Shown here piece after piece: positions 34,410-41,421 of a stretch of 41,574 nt of DNA. A program made the translations under genes and the position numbers. The notes below the pieces were generated by a model. That model saw only the letters and a list, made by a program, of their open reading frames with translations. It did not search any database and was not told the origin of the DNA. The stretch is from positions 43,256-84,829 of the forward strand of contig NZ_JALXFV010000004.1 of assembly GCF_023699475.1 (NCBI RefSeq), written 5' to 3'. Every line of letters starts with the position of its first letter. The stretch's first letter is position 1. The DNA comes from Halomarina rubra (GTDB taxonomy: Archaea; Halobacteriota; Halobacteria; Halobacteriales; Haloarculaceae).

Positions 34410-34440
34410 CAGCTACCCACGACTGACGCCGTGGGTGTCC
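34410..34440 (-). repeat. IS200/IS605-like end hairpin, opposite orientation
   Basis: ACCCACG and CGTGGGT (34415-34421, 34430-34436) form a 7-bp stem. In minus-strand reading the core resembles the hairpin at 30806-30821 (CCCACGGCG then TCAGTCGTGGG). No transposase is adjacent. It could be the far end of a mobile unit or an unrelated solo end. Confidence 0.35.
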
Positions 34441-34443
34441 GCC

Positions 34444-34668
34444 TCAAATCTGTGTGAAATACAACGTGCTGCCGACTTTGTAGAGATATCCCTTTGCAAG
34501 AAGTTCTGAAAGTGCGATATCCGCATCGGCTCGCTCGAACGGACCTGCTTCGAGGAGGCTAACTGCCTGGTCTGGCGAAAGGCTCGCTGTGTCTAGAGTG
34601 GCTTGCTGGAGATGTTCCAGCGCATCCGATGCATACGGACTGAGTGACGTTTGGCCCTCGTGTGGCAT
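34444..34668 (-). CDS. Small winged-helix-like protein, unknown
   Basis: A 74-residue acidic protein. SPDQAVSLLEAGPFERADADIALSELLAKGYLYKVGSTLYFT reads like a helix-turn-helix followed by a two-strand wing, with no metal site. A DNA-binding role is possible but unproven. It starts at ATG 34668 (MPHEGQTSLSPYASDALEHL) and ends just beside the IS-like hairpin. No family is recognised. Confidence 0.6.
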   Translation of the reverse strand: MPHEGQTSLSPYASDALEHLQQATLDTASLSPDQAVSLLEAGPFERADADIALSELLAKGYLYKVGSTLYFTQI

Positions 34669-34796
34669 TCGCAGCTATCTATGCTATTGACTCCCTCTAT
34701 TTCAATCTCCGGTCGAACGGGGGTTCTTCTCCGGACAATCTCTCAACGAGATTGTTCGCTCAACCGAAAGCCTGGGACGGCCGGTCCGTCGAGGAG

Positions 34797-35702
34797 CTAC
34801 AACTCGCGGACGCGTAAGCTGAGGCGAGCAGCCGCATCGACACTCGAGATGGCGAACGGCTTGAGCCCGCCAGGCTCGGGTGCCTGGGAGACGAGATACA
34901 CCGTGTTTTTCGTTCCTTCACGGAAGTTGCCACCCACGGTCGCTCGTTCAGTCCCCTGCTCGCTGATGACGAAGGTGTCGTCTTCGGCGACTTCAACGTA
35001 GTCTGTCGCATCGCCAAACGTTGCCTTCTCGACGAGCGTCTCTCCACCGCTGATCGACCCATCGACGTTCGTCTCACCTGCGGTCATCACGCTGACCCGC
35101 CCAGCATCTGGCAGGGCATGGACGAACCGTACGTACGTTTTGTCCGGCTCGGGCAGTTCGGTCCGCCCATACGATGGTGGTGATTCGCCTTTGTTGTCGA
35201 TGAGCGAGAGCAACTGGACCGGTGGCTCGTCATACCCCTCGGAGACGGCTTCACCGGCAGCCAAGAGCGTGTGATTCCGGCCGGCTTTGAACTTAAAGCG
35301 GTTGACTTCGACAATCGGGTTGTCCTTTTCTCCTGCGGGGGTAATCTTCAGCCCCAGTGGAATCGCTGGAATATCGGCGTACTCTGCGGGGATGTTCGGT
35401 CGAATTGAAGTGTACTGGAGATTCTTCTGAATCGGCACTTCACCCAGCTCCCTGAACTGTGGCAAGAACCCATAGACATCGACCGGAGGAGCGTCCGGAA
35501 CTACGTGGCCAAACCGGACACGGGCGGTCTTGATTCCTTTGCCGTTGGTCAACTGGTTCATCATTCCCTCGCCGGGGGCATTGCCGTTTCCGTTGCCTTT
35601 GTCCTGAGCGGCGACGACGCCTGCCCCACCAACACCTGTCAGCGCGCCAGCCGCGCCCAAGAGCTTCAGTATGTCCCGTCGTGTCGACTGTGAGTCTCCC
35701 AT
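34797..35702 (-). CDS. Exported DUF4397-domain protein
   Basis: A 301-residue protein with a Tat signal (STRRDILKLLGAAGALTGVGGAGVVAAQ). It has two related beta-rich repeats: ARVRFGHVVPDAPPVDVYGF near 60, and YVRFVHALPDAGRVSVMTAGE near 185, the VRxxHxxPDAxxVDV signature of DUF4397. Such proteins are secreted or cell-wall-associated. No lipobox is present, so it is likely released or held by other means. It is separated from the surface-polysaccharide genes by two small genes and lies within the lower-GC accessory region. The role is probably in the cell envelope. Confidence 0.85.
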   Translation of the reverse strand: MGDSQSTRRDILKLLGAAGALTGVGGAGVVAAQDKGNGNGNAPGEGMMNQLTNGKGIKTARVRFGHVVPDAPPVDVYGFLPQFRELGEVPIQKNLQYTSIRPNIPAEYADIPAIPLGLKITPAGEKDNPIVEVNRFKFKAGRNHTLLAAGEAVSEGYDEPPVQLLSLIDNKGESPPSYGRTELPEPDKTYVRFVHALPDAGRVSVMTAGETNVDGSISGGETLVEKATFGDATDYVEVAEDDTFVISEQGTERATVGGNFREGTKNTVYLVSQAPEPGGLKPFAISSVDAAARLSLRVREL

Positions 35703-36029
35703 AGTGCAACCGCACTATCCGACTATCGTGTGTTAGTTACTAGTGCGAATTACGTTAAAATATTCTATTACATAATGTGTGTATTGTGTATGGCACAATC
35801 ACAGCTCACCGATGGTTGGGAGGATTGGAGGTTCTTCTCCCAGAACACGTGTCGTTGTCTTCTCTTTCAACGGCCAGCTGAACATTCACAGCGCTCATTT
35901 TCAACTGGCTAACTGTGTCTCAAATACCTCTCTGGAATGAAATGCCCCAGCCTGTGGCAACTCTTATTTTCTCATGAGTGGACGAACACTGTGGTGAGGT
36001 GACATGAGGTTGTCGTCTCCGGCGTTGAT
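35703..36029. promoter_or_regulatory. AT-rich divergent intergenic region
   Basis: A 327-bp AT-rich spacer between the divergent DUF4397 and ABC-permease genes. A TAACTAAC-type box (about 35727-35737, complement) sits ~30 bp before the leftward ATG, and TTATTTT near 35966 could start a transcript ~37 nt before ATG 36030. A short frame at 35730-35912 has no convincing protein character. Confidence 0.4.
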
Positions 36030-37268
36030 ATGCACTGGCGCGAGTCGGTCGGTCTGGCCTGGGATGCGGTTCAGAGCCACCGCATTCGCTCCCTGCTGAC
36101 GACGATCGGCGTCGTTATCGGCGTCGGTGCAATCATCGCGCTCATCACGCTCAGTGGGAGTCTCCAAGCTGGGTTGGTCGGAAACCTTGCAGGTGATGCC
36201 TCGACACTCAACGTCTGGGCCGGCCCGACTGCAACGCCTGACACAATTGGGTCGGGTGCACGACCGGTGTTCACTGAACGGGACCGAGTAGCCATCGAAC
36301 AACTCGAAAGCGTTGAGCAAGTGCTCGTCCGCGGGAGTGTTGGGCTGTCTGCAATTGAACTTGGCAACGACACAGTGGCCGGCCGTGGTGCCGTCGCTGT
36401 CGACGCGGCGTACTTCGAGTCCATCCGTTTCGAAAGCGGTCGAGGGTTCAACAGCGGTGAACGTGCAGTCGTCGTGAACCCTGCTGGTGCTGGTCTCTTC
36501 CGTGACAATCTCACCGTCGGGTCGACAGTCCAGTTAACGCCACCACGCGGTGAGCCAGTGGATGCTAAGGTCGTGGGTATCCTTCCAGACTCGAACGCAG
36601 TCGACCCGTTCGATGGCCTCGGTGAGAAGCCACGATTCTACGTCCCGATTGACCCGTTTTACCAGCAATCGACGACGCTACAGGGCGTAAACGAATCGAC
36701 CGTCGTCTACCCTATTATGTTCGTCCGACCCACAAGCGTCAGTGAGGCGACGACGGCACGCGAGGCAGTCCGGTCGTATCTCGAAGACGACTCCGATGCC
36801 GCGACGCTCATGCCACAGGGGTATGCATTTTCCATCCAGACCACGGGGCAGTTCTTGACCGTCTTGCTCTCGTTCGTCCGGACGCTCTCGCTGTTCGTCC
36901 TCGGTGTCGCTATCATCGCTCTTGTCGTCGGAAGCGTCGGTATCGCGAATGTAATGCTCGTCAGCGTCACCGAGCGGACCCACGAGGTCGGCGTGTTACG
37001 AGCGATCGGTGCTCAGCGCCGAGAGATACTCACACTGTTTCTCATCGAAGCGGGCTTAATCGGAATTATTGGCTCGGCCATAGGTGTCGCGGTAGGGCTT
37101 CTTGCTGGGTACGTTGGAACTGTGATTCTCGAGGTTCCATTCGTCATCTTCTGGGAGTGGACCGGTCTCGCATTCAGTGTGGGTGTCGCTGTGGGTATCC
37201 TCTCGGGGGTGTATCCTGCCTGGCGAGCCTCACGTATCGAGCCCACACAGGCGATGGGCTATGAGTAG
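36030..37268 (+). CDS. MacB/FtsX-type ABC transporter permease
   Basis: A 412-residue permease. The N-terminal MHWRESVGLAWDAVQSHRIRSLLTTIGVVIGVGAI holds the first helix of MacB-type permeases. A large extracytoplasmic region (~55-270) follows. The FtsX core is at the C-terminus, with helices near 285-310, 335-365 and 375-400, and ends in PAWRASRIEPTQAMGYE with the coupling helix. These permeases need an ATPase and often work with a periplasmic-type adaptor on lipoproteins or peptides. No ABC ATPase is encoded in the window, so either it lies elsewhere or the system is broken. It is adjacent to a lipoprotein gene 87 bp downstream. Confidence 0.87.
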   Translation: MHWRESVGLAWDAVQSHRIRSLLTTIGVVIGVGAIIALITLSGSLQAGLVGNLAGDASTLNVWAGPTATPDTIGSGARPVFTERDRVAIEQLESVEQVLVRGSVGLSAIELGNDTVAGRGAVAVDAAYFESIRFESGRGFNSGERAVVVNPAGAGLFRDNLTVGSTVQLTPPRGEPVDAKVVGILPDSNAVDPFDGLGEKPRFYVPIDPFYQQSTTLQGVNESTVVYPIMFVRPTSVSEATTAREAVRSYLEDDSDAATLMPQGYAFSIQTTGQFLTVLLSFVRTLSLFVLGVAIIALVVGSVGIANVMLVSVTERTHEVGVLRAIGAQRREILTLFLIEAGLIGIIGSAIGVAVGLLAGYVGTVILEVPFVIFWEWTGLAFSVGVAVGILSGVYPAWRASRIEPTQAMGYE

Positions 37269-37324
37269 CAAAGCCAGAACTCTGCCCTCCAAACTCTCAT
37301 TGTCAGCGGCTACTGTCCCCGAAA

Positions 37325-37329
37325 GTTTA
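37325..37329 (+). promoter_or_regulatory. TATA-like box of the lipoprotein gene at 37356
   Basis: GTTTA within AGTTTATGC, ~28 bp before ATG 37356, a leaderless start. It supports ATG 37356 rather than the in-frame ATG at 37329, which is part of the box. Confidence 0.45.
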
Positions 37330-37355
37330 TGCTCGAATTTAGTCGAGCGGTTGAC

Positions 37356-37745
37356 ATGCCTCCCCTTCGACTGCGCGCAAGCGTGCTCGCTGTTCTTCTC
37401 GTGCTTCTCGTGTCGATAGCAGGATGTACACTCCCGAGCACGGGAGGCAGCACCCAAACAGACACGCCCACACCACCGACCACGACGGCCTCGGCGCCGG
37501 ATGCTGTGCGAACGCACTGTCCGTACACGCTCGATACAACGCAGGTTGCTGACGACGATATTAGCCCCAGAACCACACAGTACAACTACTCGAATCTATC
37601 CGGGTCACGACAGCGGGAGGTCAAGACCGCTGTCGAGGACGGCGGGATCGTTCTCGGCCACTCAGTGCCGGACATTTGGGGCTACCACGATGTTGTCGTC
37701 TGGTATCAAGGCGAGGCATACTCCGTCGGATTCGTCGGGTGCTGA
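37356..37745 (+). CDS. Lipoprotein, unknown function
   Basis: A 129-residue protein with a signal peptide (MPPLRLRASVLAVLLVLLVS) and lipobox IAGC, whose cysteine would be lipid-modified. A Thr/Pro-rich linker (~28-50) follows, then a small domain with one further cysteine (THCPYTLD) and a C-terminal FVGC. The signal has no twin arginine in the usual form, so a Sec or Tat route is open. The stop codon is 1 bp from the first repeat element (37746-37857). No family is recognised. Confidence 0.75.
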   Translation: MPPLRLRASVLAVLLVLLVSIAGCTLPSTGGSTQTDTPTPPTTTASAPDAVRTHCPYTLDTTQVADDDISPRTTQYNYSNLSGSRQREVKTAVEDGGIVLGHSVPDIWGYHDVVVWYQGEAYSVGFVGC

Positions 37746-37857
37746 GTCGTTAGACTCGAGGCACAACTCTACCAGCTGCGTCACTCCGAATCGCTGTGAA
37801 AGAAACTACTCGCGTCGATTGCCTGGTTTGTTAGATACAGAGCGTGTCTTTCATTCG
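37746..37857 (+). repeat. Palindromic cassette element, copy at 37.7 kb
   Basis: A ~110-bp element. The left arm is GTCGTTAGACTCGAGGCAC, the middle has CTGCGTCACTCCGAATCG, and the right arm GTTAGATACAGAGCGTG. The inner ends (CTCTACC and GTTAGAT) are imperfect inverted repeats. It lies between the stop codon of the rightward lipoprotein (37745) and that of the leftward lipoprotein (37912). Confidence 0.75.
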
Positions 37858-37911
37858 GAACTCAATACTACGGCTGTATCGAAAGGGCCGCGCTGGAGAA
37901 AGGACGCGCAC

Positions 37912-38346
37912 TCAGCAAATTGAGCTGTTCACTATCTCGACGCTCCCGTCGGAGCCTACGGATACTTCAATCCATTCGCAGATTCCAAGCCCCCTCTGCC
38001 ACACCGTCTCTCCATCCATTGAAAACGTGATATCGTAGGACTGACGACCGAGTGCGTCATCGAGTGTCAATTCGTCATCGGCCTTCAGTGAGTGCGTTTG
38101 TTCGTAGACCGGTTCGCTGTTGTCGTGCTCAGTAACCAGAACAGTGAGTGTGAGGTCGTCTCTGGCTCTGATATCGAACTCGGGAGGTCCCGGAGTTGCT
38201 AACTGGGGAGTTTCTGTTGGCGATGGTGCCGACGTGGTTTGAGCCGAGTTGGTCGAAGTCGATTGAGGGTCTGCTGTCGATGCACACCCACTGAGTCCAA
38301 GGGTGAGGCCAGTTCCAACAGTGGAGAGGAGGGCACGGCGGTTCAT
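37912..38346 (-). CDS. Tat lipoprotein, unknown function (cassette gene)
   Basis: A 144-residue lipoprotein. MNRRALLSTVGTGLTLG is a Tat signal and LSGC the lipobox (C21). A Ser/Thr/Pro linker (~25-55) precedes a beta-rich domain with FDIRARDDLTLTVLVTEHD and GLGICEWIEVSVGSDG. The last residue is cysteine (NSSIC), which with ICEW may form a disulfide. It reads like a carboxypeptidase-regulatory or immunoglobulin-like domain, but this is a guess. A box reading GAAGACACTTACC on the minus strand is ~25 bp upstream and recurs before two other cassette lipoproteins. Confidence 0.72.
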   Translation of the reverse strand: MNRRALLSTVGTGLTLGLSGCASTADPQSTSTNSAQTTSAPSPTETPQLATPGPPEFDIRARDDLTLTVLVTEHDNSEPVYEQTHSLKADDELTLDDALGRQSYDITFSMDGETVWQRGLGICEWIEVSVGSDGSVEIVNSSIC

Positions 38347-38367
38347 ACCACGATTCGGTCAACAGGT

Positions 38368-38380
38368 GGTAAGTGTCTTC
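38368..38380 (-). promoter_or_regulatory. Shared promoter motif (first of three)
   Basis: GAAGACACTTACC on the minus strand, ~25 bp before the lipoprotein start at 38346. It matches GAAGGTACTTATC at 39701-39713 and GAAGATACTTACC at 41403-41415, each with the same distance to its start. Confidence 0.45.
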
Positions 38381-38387
38381 TGTGAAG

Positions 38388-38499
38388 AGTGTTCGACTCG
38401 CAGCACATGTCCAACAGCTGCGTCACGCCGAATCGGTGTCAAAACAACCACTGCTTCGCTTGCCGGTTTTGGTAGACAGAGTACGTGAGTGTACAAGCT
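38388..38499 (+). repeat. Palindromic cassette element, copy at 38.4 kb
   Basis: Same orientation as the previous copy. The left arm is GTTCGACTCGCAGCAC, the inner left box GTCCAAC, then GCTGCGTCACGCCGAATCGG. The right arm is TTGCCGGTTTTGGTAGAC then AGAGTACGTGAGTGTACA. It lies just before the start side of the lipoprotein gene and 10 bp from the stop of the gene at 38509. Confidence 0.75.
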
Positions 38500-38508
38500 G
38501 CAGCCCAC

Positions 38509-39078
38509 TCAATCGAAGCGGTCGGCTGTCAGTCCGAGTTTGAAATCAATCCGTGTATGGAAGTCGTGAGCAAGGTCCCCTCTGTCGAGGGGGAGTGAGT
38601 ATCCAGATGCCTCTACGTAGTCATACAGCGCCCAGTGCGCATAGTCGAACTCTTCTTCGAAGCTCCAGTTGCTCTGCGTCGGATACGAGAGGTGCTCGTG
38701 GTAGACCTCTGAAGCGTATTCGTAGTACGTGGTCGCCTCCGGTTCGTCGAGCATGAGTAGTCCGTCTCCATGCCACTCGTGGAGTATCGCATCGCGTACG
38801 GGGTCGTCAGTAACTGCCACGAGTTCGTCCCACATTGGTCGGACGAATTCGAACAATCGGATAGCCCGCCTGTGATTCCCGGCGCGTACGTCGGCGCTGA
38901 TGGCTTCGAGTGCGTGAGCGTAGCCGATGAACGACGAGTGCTTGGGTTCATAATCGGCGTCGATGAATCCAGCGAACGCTCTCAGAGCGTAGTATTCGGC
39001 TGCGATTTCGCTATCGCCTCTGTCATCTAATTCGGTGGCTTCTCCGTACAGGGACGGGAACAGTTCTCGCAACCCCAT
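38509..39078 (-). CDS. Unknown soluble protein (cassette gene)
   Basis: A 189-residue acidic helical protein (MGLRELFPSLYGEATELDDRG). The pattern of repeated helix pairs (ALEAISADVRAGNHRRAIRLFEFV, then ATTYYEYASEVYHEHL) looks tetratricopeptide-like or immunity-protein-like, with no catalytic residues visible. The start ATG 39078 has a TAAG-type box ~29 bp upstream on the minus strand. Its stop abuts the repeat copy to its left and its promoter abuts the copy to its right, so it fills one array unit. The function is unknown. Confidence 0.65.
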   Translation of the reverse strand: MGLRELFPSLYGEATELDDRGDSEIAAEYYALRAFAGFIDADYEPKHSSFIGYAHALEAISADVRAGNHRRAIRLFEFVRPMWDELVAVTDDPVRDAILHEWHGDGLLMLDEPEATTYYEYASEVYHEHLSYPTQSNWSFEEEFDYAHWALYDYVEASGYSLPLDRGDLAHDFHTRIDFKLGLTADRFD

Positions 39079-39121
39079 TCTTGACGACTCGATGAACCGG
39101 ATCGACTTAGCTCTCAGTCTG

Positions 39122-39233
39122 GTCGATACACACGCGGCACACGTCTACCAGCTGCGTCACGCTGAATCGGTGTGAAACAAACTGTTCGCGTCGCTGACTG
39201 GTTTTGGTAGACAGAGCGCGTGGGTGTATCAGT
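39122..39233 (+). repeat. Palindromic cassette element, copy at 39.1 kb
   Basis: The best conserved copy. The left arm is CGATACACACGCGGCAC, with inner boxes GTCTACC (39143-39149) and GGTAGAC (39206-39212) that are exact inverted repeats 70 bp end to end. The right arm ends in GTGGGTGTATCAG, and the outer ends (GATACAC and GTGTATC) are also inverted. Confidence 0.8.
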
Positions 39234-39257
39234 TTGTCAGTCTCGATCCAACAGCGG

Positions 39258-39677
39258 TCAACAGCACGGGTCCACGTCACTCTCCGATAGAGGTGCCGTG
39301 CCGCTACCGTAGACCTCATCGGCCATTCGGACCCCGAGGGCATAGTGATTGGTTTTATACTCGAGATACGTTTCTTCTCCCTTCATCCGGTTGGAAAAGG
39401 ATTCCATGGCGCTTGCCTGTTCATCATTGTCGTCCAAGCATGCCCGAACGACGCCGTCGTCAACTCCCGTCTGAAGAATCGACTGCTCAGAGTCAGACAA
39501 CTCGGAGAATCGGATAATCGTTGCTTGTTCAGGTACCGTATCGGTACGCTTGACCGTAATTTCTCCGTCGTGTGGCATTGAGGTGCCGAAGAACCCCTGA
39601 CTACAACTACCCGAACAGCCAGCGAGCATCGACGCAGGGGCGAGACCGAGGGAGGCGAGGAGGGACCGACGGTTCAT
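39258..39677 (-). CDS. Tat lipoprotein, unknown function (cassette gene)
   Basis: A 139-residue lipoprotein. MNRRSLLASLGLAPASMLAGC carries RR and the lipobox LAGC. The mature protein has cysteines early (GSCSQGFFG), in the middle (ACLDDNDEQAS), and as the last two residues (DPCC). ITVKRTDTVPEQATIIRFSELSDSEQSILQ suggests a small alpha/beta domain. The start ATG 39677 is ~28 bp from the motif GAAGGTACTTATC. It fills the unit between the copies at 39.1 and 39.7 kb. The family is unknown. Confidence 0.72.
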   Translation of the reverse strand: MNRRSLLASLGLAPASMLAGCSGSCSQGFFGTSMPHDGEITVKRTDTVPEQATIIRFSELSDSEQSILQTGVDDGVVRACLDDNDEQASAMESFSNRMKGEETYLEYKTNHYALGVRMADEVYGSGTAPLSESDVDPCC

Positions 39678-39700
39678 ATGTGCGAATTCAATGACGATTC

Positions 39701-39713
39701 GATAAGTACCTTC
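39701..39713 (-). promoter_or_regulatory. Shared promoter motif (second of three)
   Basis: GAAGGTACTTATC on the minus strand, ~28 bp before ATG 39677; see 38368-38380. Confidence 0.45.
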
Positions 39714-39732
39714 TGTAAAAAGGAAAAAGAGT

Positions 39733-39841
39733 GTGATAGACTCGCGGCACGTGTCTCTCAGTTGTATCAATCCGAACTGGTCTGGAATCAGCGCTGTTCG
39801 GTGTTCACCGGAATTGATAGACAGAGAGCGTCTGTGTACCG
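39733..39841 (+). repeat. Palindromic cassette element, copy at 39.7 kb
   Basis: The left arm is TGATAGACTCGCGGCACG then GTCTCTCAG. The right arm is GAATTGATAGACAGAGAGCG then TCTGTGTACC. It is more diverged in its middle than the 39.1-kb copy. To its right lies a tnpB remnant rather than a cassette gene. Confidence 0.72.
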
Positions 39842-39845
39842 TGAG

Positions 39846-40083
39846 TCAGCGGCTCACGAGTGAACTCGTGGGCTTGTCAGTGGACAGCCAATCTCCCGAC
39901 GAGAACTCCCCGTCAGGTGTAAGCGTCCCTGACTTCAGAGCCAGCTGACTCGTGGCTCGACCAGCCGAACGCGTTCGGCTCGACTGGCCATAGTCGTGCT
40001 CCGCGAACCACTGGAACGCGACGTTCCGCGCCGCGTTATGACCCCTCTGGATAGCTTCGCGTAGCCAACGCCGAGCGGTGAGC
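39846..40083 (-). pseudogene. Remnant of IS200/IS605 tnpB, C-terminal end with end hairpin
   Basis: On the minus strand a frame reads GHNAARNVAFQWFAEHDYG, then a tail with GTLTPDGEFSSGDW. The xHNAARN block resembles the final DRDxNAAxN (RuvC-III) motif of TnpB, but the catalytic D is replaced. An in-frame stop lies just upstream near 40083, so only the last ~75 codons remain. The hairpin GCTCACGAG/CTCGTGGGC (39852-39873), typical of IS200/IS605 right ends, overlaps its end. No TnpA is present. The element is dead but marks past transposon activity in the array. Confidence 0.5.
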
Positions 40084-40102
40084 TACTCTGGGCAACTCTC
40101 AT

Positions 40103-40120
40103 GTATACTGTGGCGTATAC
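40103..40120 (+). promoter_or_regulatory. VapBC promoter/operator
   Basis: Two GTATAC hexamers, each self-complementary, separated by TGTGGC. The first overlaps the TATA-box position (~23 bp before ATG 40129). The symmetric arrangement is what an autoregulating VapB dimer would bind. This is an inference from context. Confidence 0.45.
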
Positions 40121-40128
40121 GGACTTGC

Positions 40129-40338
40129 ATGAGCAAGAGCATTCGTGTTGATGATGAGACTCACTCGGCGCTCGCAGCACTGAAAGGTGACGACGAAACC
40201 TTCAACGATCTGCTCGCTCGCCTCCTTGAGGAGCGACGTAAGTCCGTCCGCGAAGGCGCGGGCCTCTGGGAAGGGACCGACGCCGCGGAGAAAGCTCGCG
40301 ATGCCCGAAAAGAGATGAAACGGAGCGTCGGGAAGTGA
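40129..40338 (+). CDS. vapB: VapB-type antitoxin
   Basis: A 69-residue antitoxin. MSKSIRVDDETHSALAAL is the DNA-binding N-terminal part, and a helical, charged C-terminus (FNDLLARLLEERRKSVREGAGLW, then KARDARKEMKRSVGK) would wrap around the toxin. The start ATG 40129 is chosen by the promoter; the longer upstream frame is not protein-like. The stop overlaps the toxin start by 4 bp (GTGA), a standard coupled toxin-antitoxin layout. It neutralises VapC and probably represses the pair through the GTATAC sites. Confidence 0.85.
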   Translation: MSKSIRVDDETHSALAALKGDDETFNDLLARLLEERRKSVREGAGLWEGTDAAEKARDARKEMKRSVGK

Positions 40339-40727
40339 CGCTATACGACAGTAGCGTTCTCATCGATTACCTCGATGGTGATGATACCGCCGTTGAGTAC
40401 ATCGACGCACACCTCGACGAGCGAGCTGTTACGACGCCGCTAGTGATGTTCGAAGTGTACCAGGGGGAGGTGTTCAAGTCGGGCCCCCCGGATTTCGACG
40501 CCGTAGAGAATGCATTGGAGTGGGTTGACGTCATTGAGGAGACCGGCGACCTTGCCCGTGTGGCCGCTGAACTTCAGTCGAATCTCCAGCGCCGAGGCCA
40601 GACGCTCGCCGCTCGTGACGCGTTCATCGCAGGGACAGCGCACGGATTCGGTGAATCGCTCGCAGTCGCGGATTCGGACTTTGACGTCGATGGAATCACT
40701 GACGAAATCGACGTGGACTTTCTCTGA
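40335..40727 (+). CDS. vapC: VapC PIN-domain toxin (ribonuclease)
   Basis: A 130-residue PIN-domain protein. The acidic metal site is D5 (YDSSVLIDYL), E40 (MFEVYQGE), D95 (AARDAFIAG) and D113 (VADSDFD), all present, so it should be an active endoribonuclease. It begins with GTG 40335 overlapping vapB. Its stop is a few bases from the repeat copy at 40731. It is the one rightward unit in the array, where all other array genes point left. It may stabilise the array against loss, as TA pairs do in other cassette arrays (inference). Confidence 0.9.
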   Translation: MTLYDSSVLIDYLDGDDTAVEYIDAHLDERAVTTPLVMFEVYQGEVFKSGPPDFDAVENALEWVDVIEETGDLARVAAELQSNLQRRGQTLAARDAFIAGTAHGFGESLAVADSDFDVDGITDEIDVDFL

Positions 40728-40730
40728 ACA

Positions 40731-40838
40731 GCATCCGACTCGGTGTACGGCGAACCCGCTGAGCCAAGTCGAATCGGCGTCGAAGAATCTGGAGCGTTGC
40801 TTGCCGTGTTTGTTAGACAGAGAGCGTGAGTCTATCGG
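40731..40838 (+). repeat. Palindromic cassette element, copy at 40.7 kb
   Basis: The left arm is diverged (CCGACTCGGTGTACGG). The middle still has GAGCCAAGTCGAATCGGCG, and the right arm is well conserved: TTGCCGTGTTTGTTAGAC then AGAGAGCGTGAGTCTATC. It separates the convergent vapC and lipoprotein stop codons. Confidence 0.7.
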
Positions 40839-40841
40839 GTC

Positions 40842-41381
40842 TTACGCGTCGTTGACGCGTCCGTCCCAACTGTAGCTGTTCACTGTCGTCTCGTTTGGCG
40901 CCCGCTCCAACGGTGATGTCGTATCTACGCGGAGAAACCCGACTGAGTGGTCCTCGTCGACGGCTTTCATGTACGGGTCAACGGTGGCTGTCCCCCCGAT
41001 TGAAAGAGTGTTGAAGACGGACCGGGACACATGTCCGTTCGCCGGTTCGGATCCATCCTCTGGAACGATGTTCGTGTCGTAGTGAACGTACGAGTATTGA
41101 CCGCTCACCCGTTCGTGTATCTGTTCGGAAACAGCCATCGAGTGGCCTTGGAAGATTCCAGAGAGGATGTCTGGGTACTCTCCCGTCACCAACCGTTCTT
41201 CTGGTTCGTATGTGAGTACAGCGGCCACGACGTCAGAAACAGTTCCATCGTCGGTCGGTACGCCGATGGTGAGGGTCTTGGTCGCGACCGTCCCAGAGGT
41301 GGTTTGACCACTCGAACAACCAGCTAAGCCAGCAACGCTCGCGGCCCCAATCAGACCAAGAACCTCTCGTCTGGACGGCAC
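40842..41381 (-). CDS. Tat lipoprotein, unknown function (cassette gene)
   Basis: A 179-residue lipoprotein. MPSRREVLGLIGAASVAGLAGC holds RR and the lipobox (LAGC). The mature part has TLTIGVPTDDGTVSDVVAAVLTYEP and SGIFQGHSMAVSEQIHERVSG. No family is recognised. The start GTG 41381 is preferred over ATG 41390, because the motif GAAGATACTTACC (41403-41415) lies ~26 bp upstream of the GTG and the N-terminus then has a normal Tat form. Its stop is 4 bp from the repeat copy at 40.7 kb and its promoter is close to the copy at 41.4 kb. Confidence 0.72.
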   Translation of the reverse strand: MPSRREVLGLIGAASVAGLAGCSSGQTTSGTVATKTLTIGVPTDDGTVSDVVAAVLTYEPEERLVTGEYPDILSGIFQGHSMAVSEQIHERVSGQYSYVHYDTNIVPEDGSEPANGHVSRSVFNTLSIGGTATVDPYMKAVDEDHSVGFLRVDTTSPLERAPNETTVNSYSWDGRVNDA

Positions 41382-41402
41382 AATTTCCATGATGACCACT
41401 GA

Positions 41403-41415
41403 GGTAAGTATCTTC
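41403..41415 (-). promoter_or_regulatory. Shared promoter motif (third of three)
   Basis: GAAGATACTTACC on the minus strand, ~26 bp before GTG 41381; see 38368-38380. Confidence 0.45.
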
Positions 41416-41421
41416 AGGTGA

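Noticed and set aside
35730-35912. 60-codon rightward frame in the AT-rich spacer
   Set aside because: Composition unlike a haloarchaeal protein, no suitable start or domain, and it lies in the promoter interval of the ABC permease.
39678-39770. N-terminal extension of the lipoprotein at 39258-39677
   Set aside because: It would cover the shared promoter motif and part of the repeat element; the Tat signal begins at ATG 39677.
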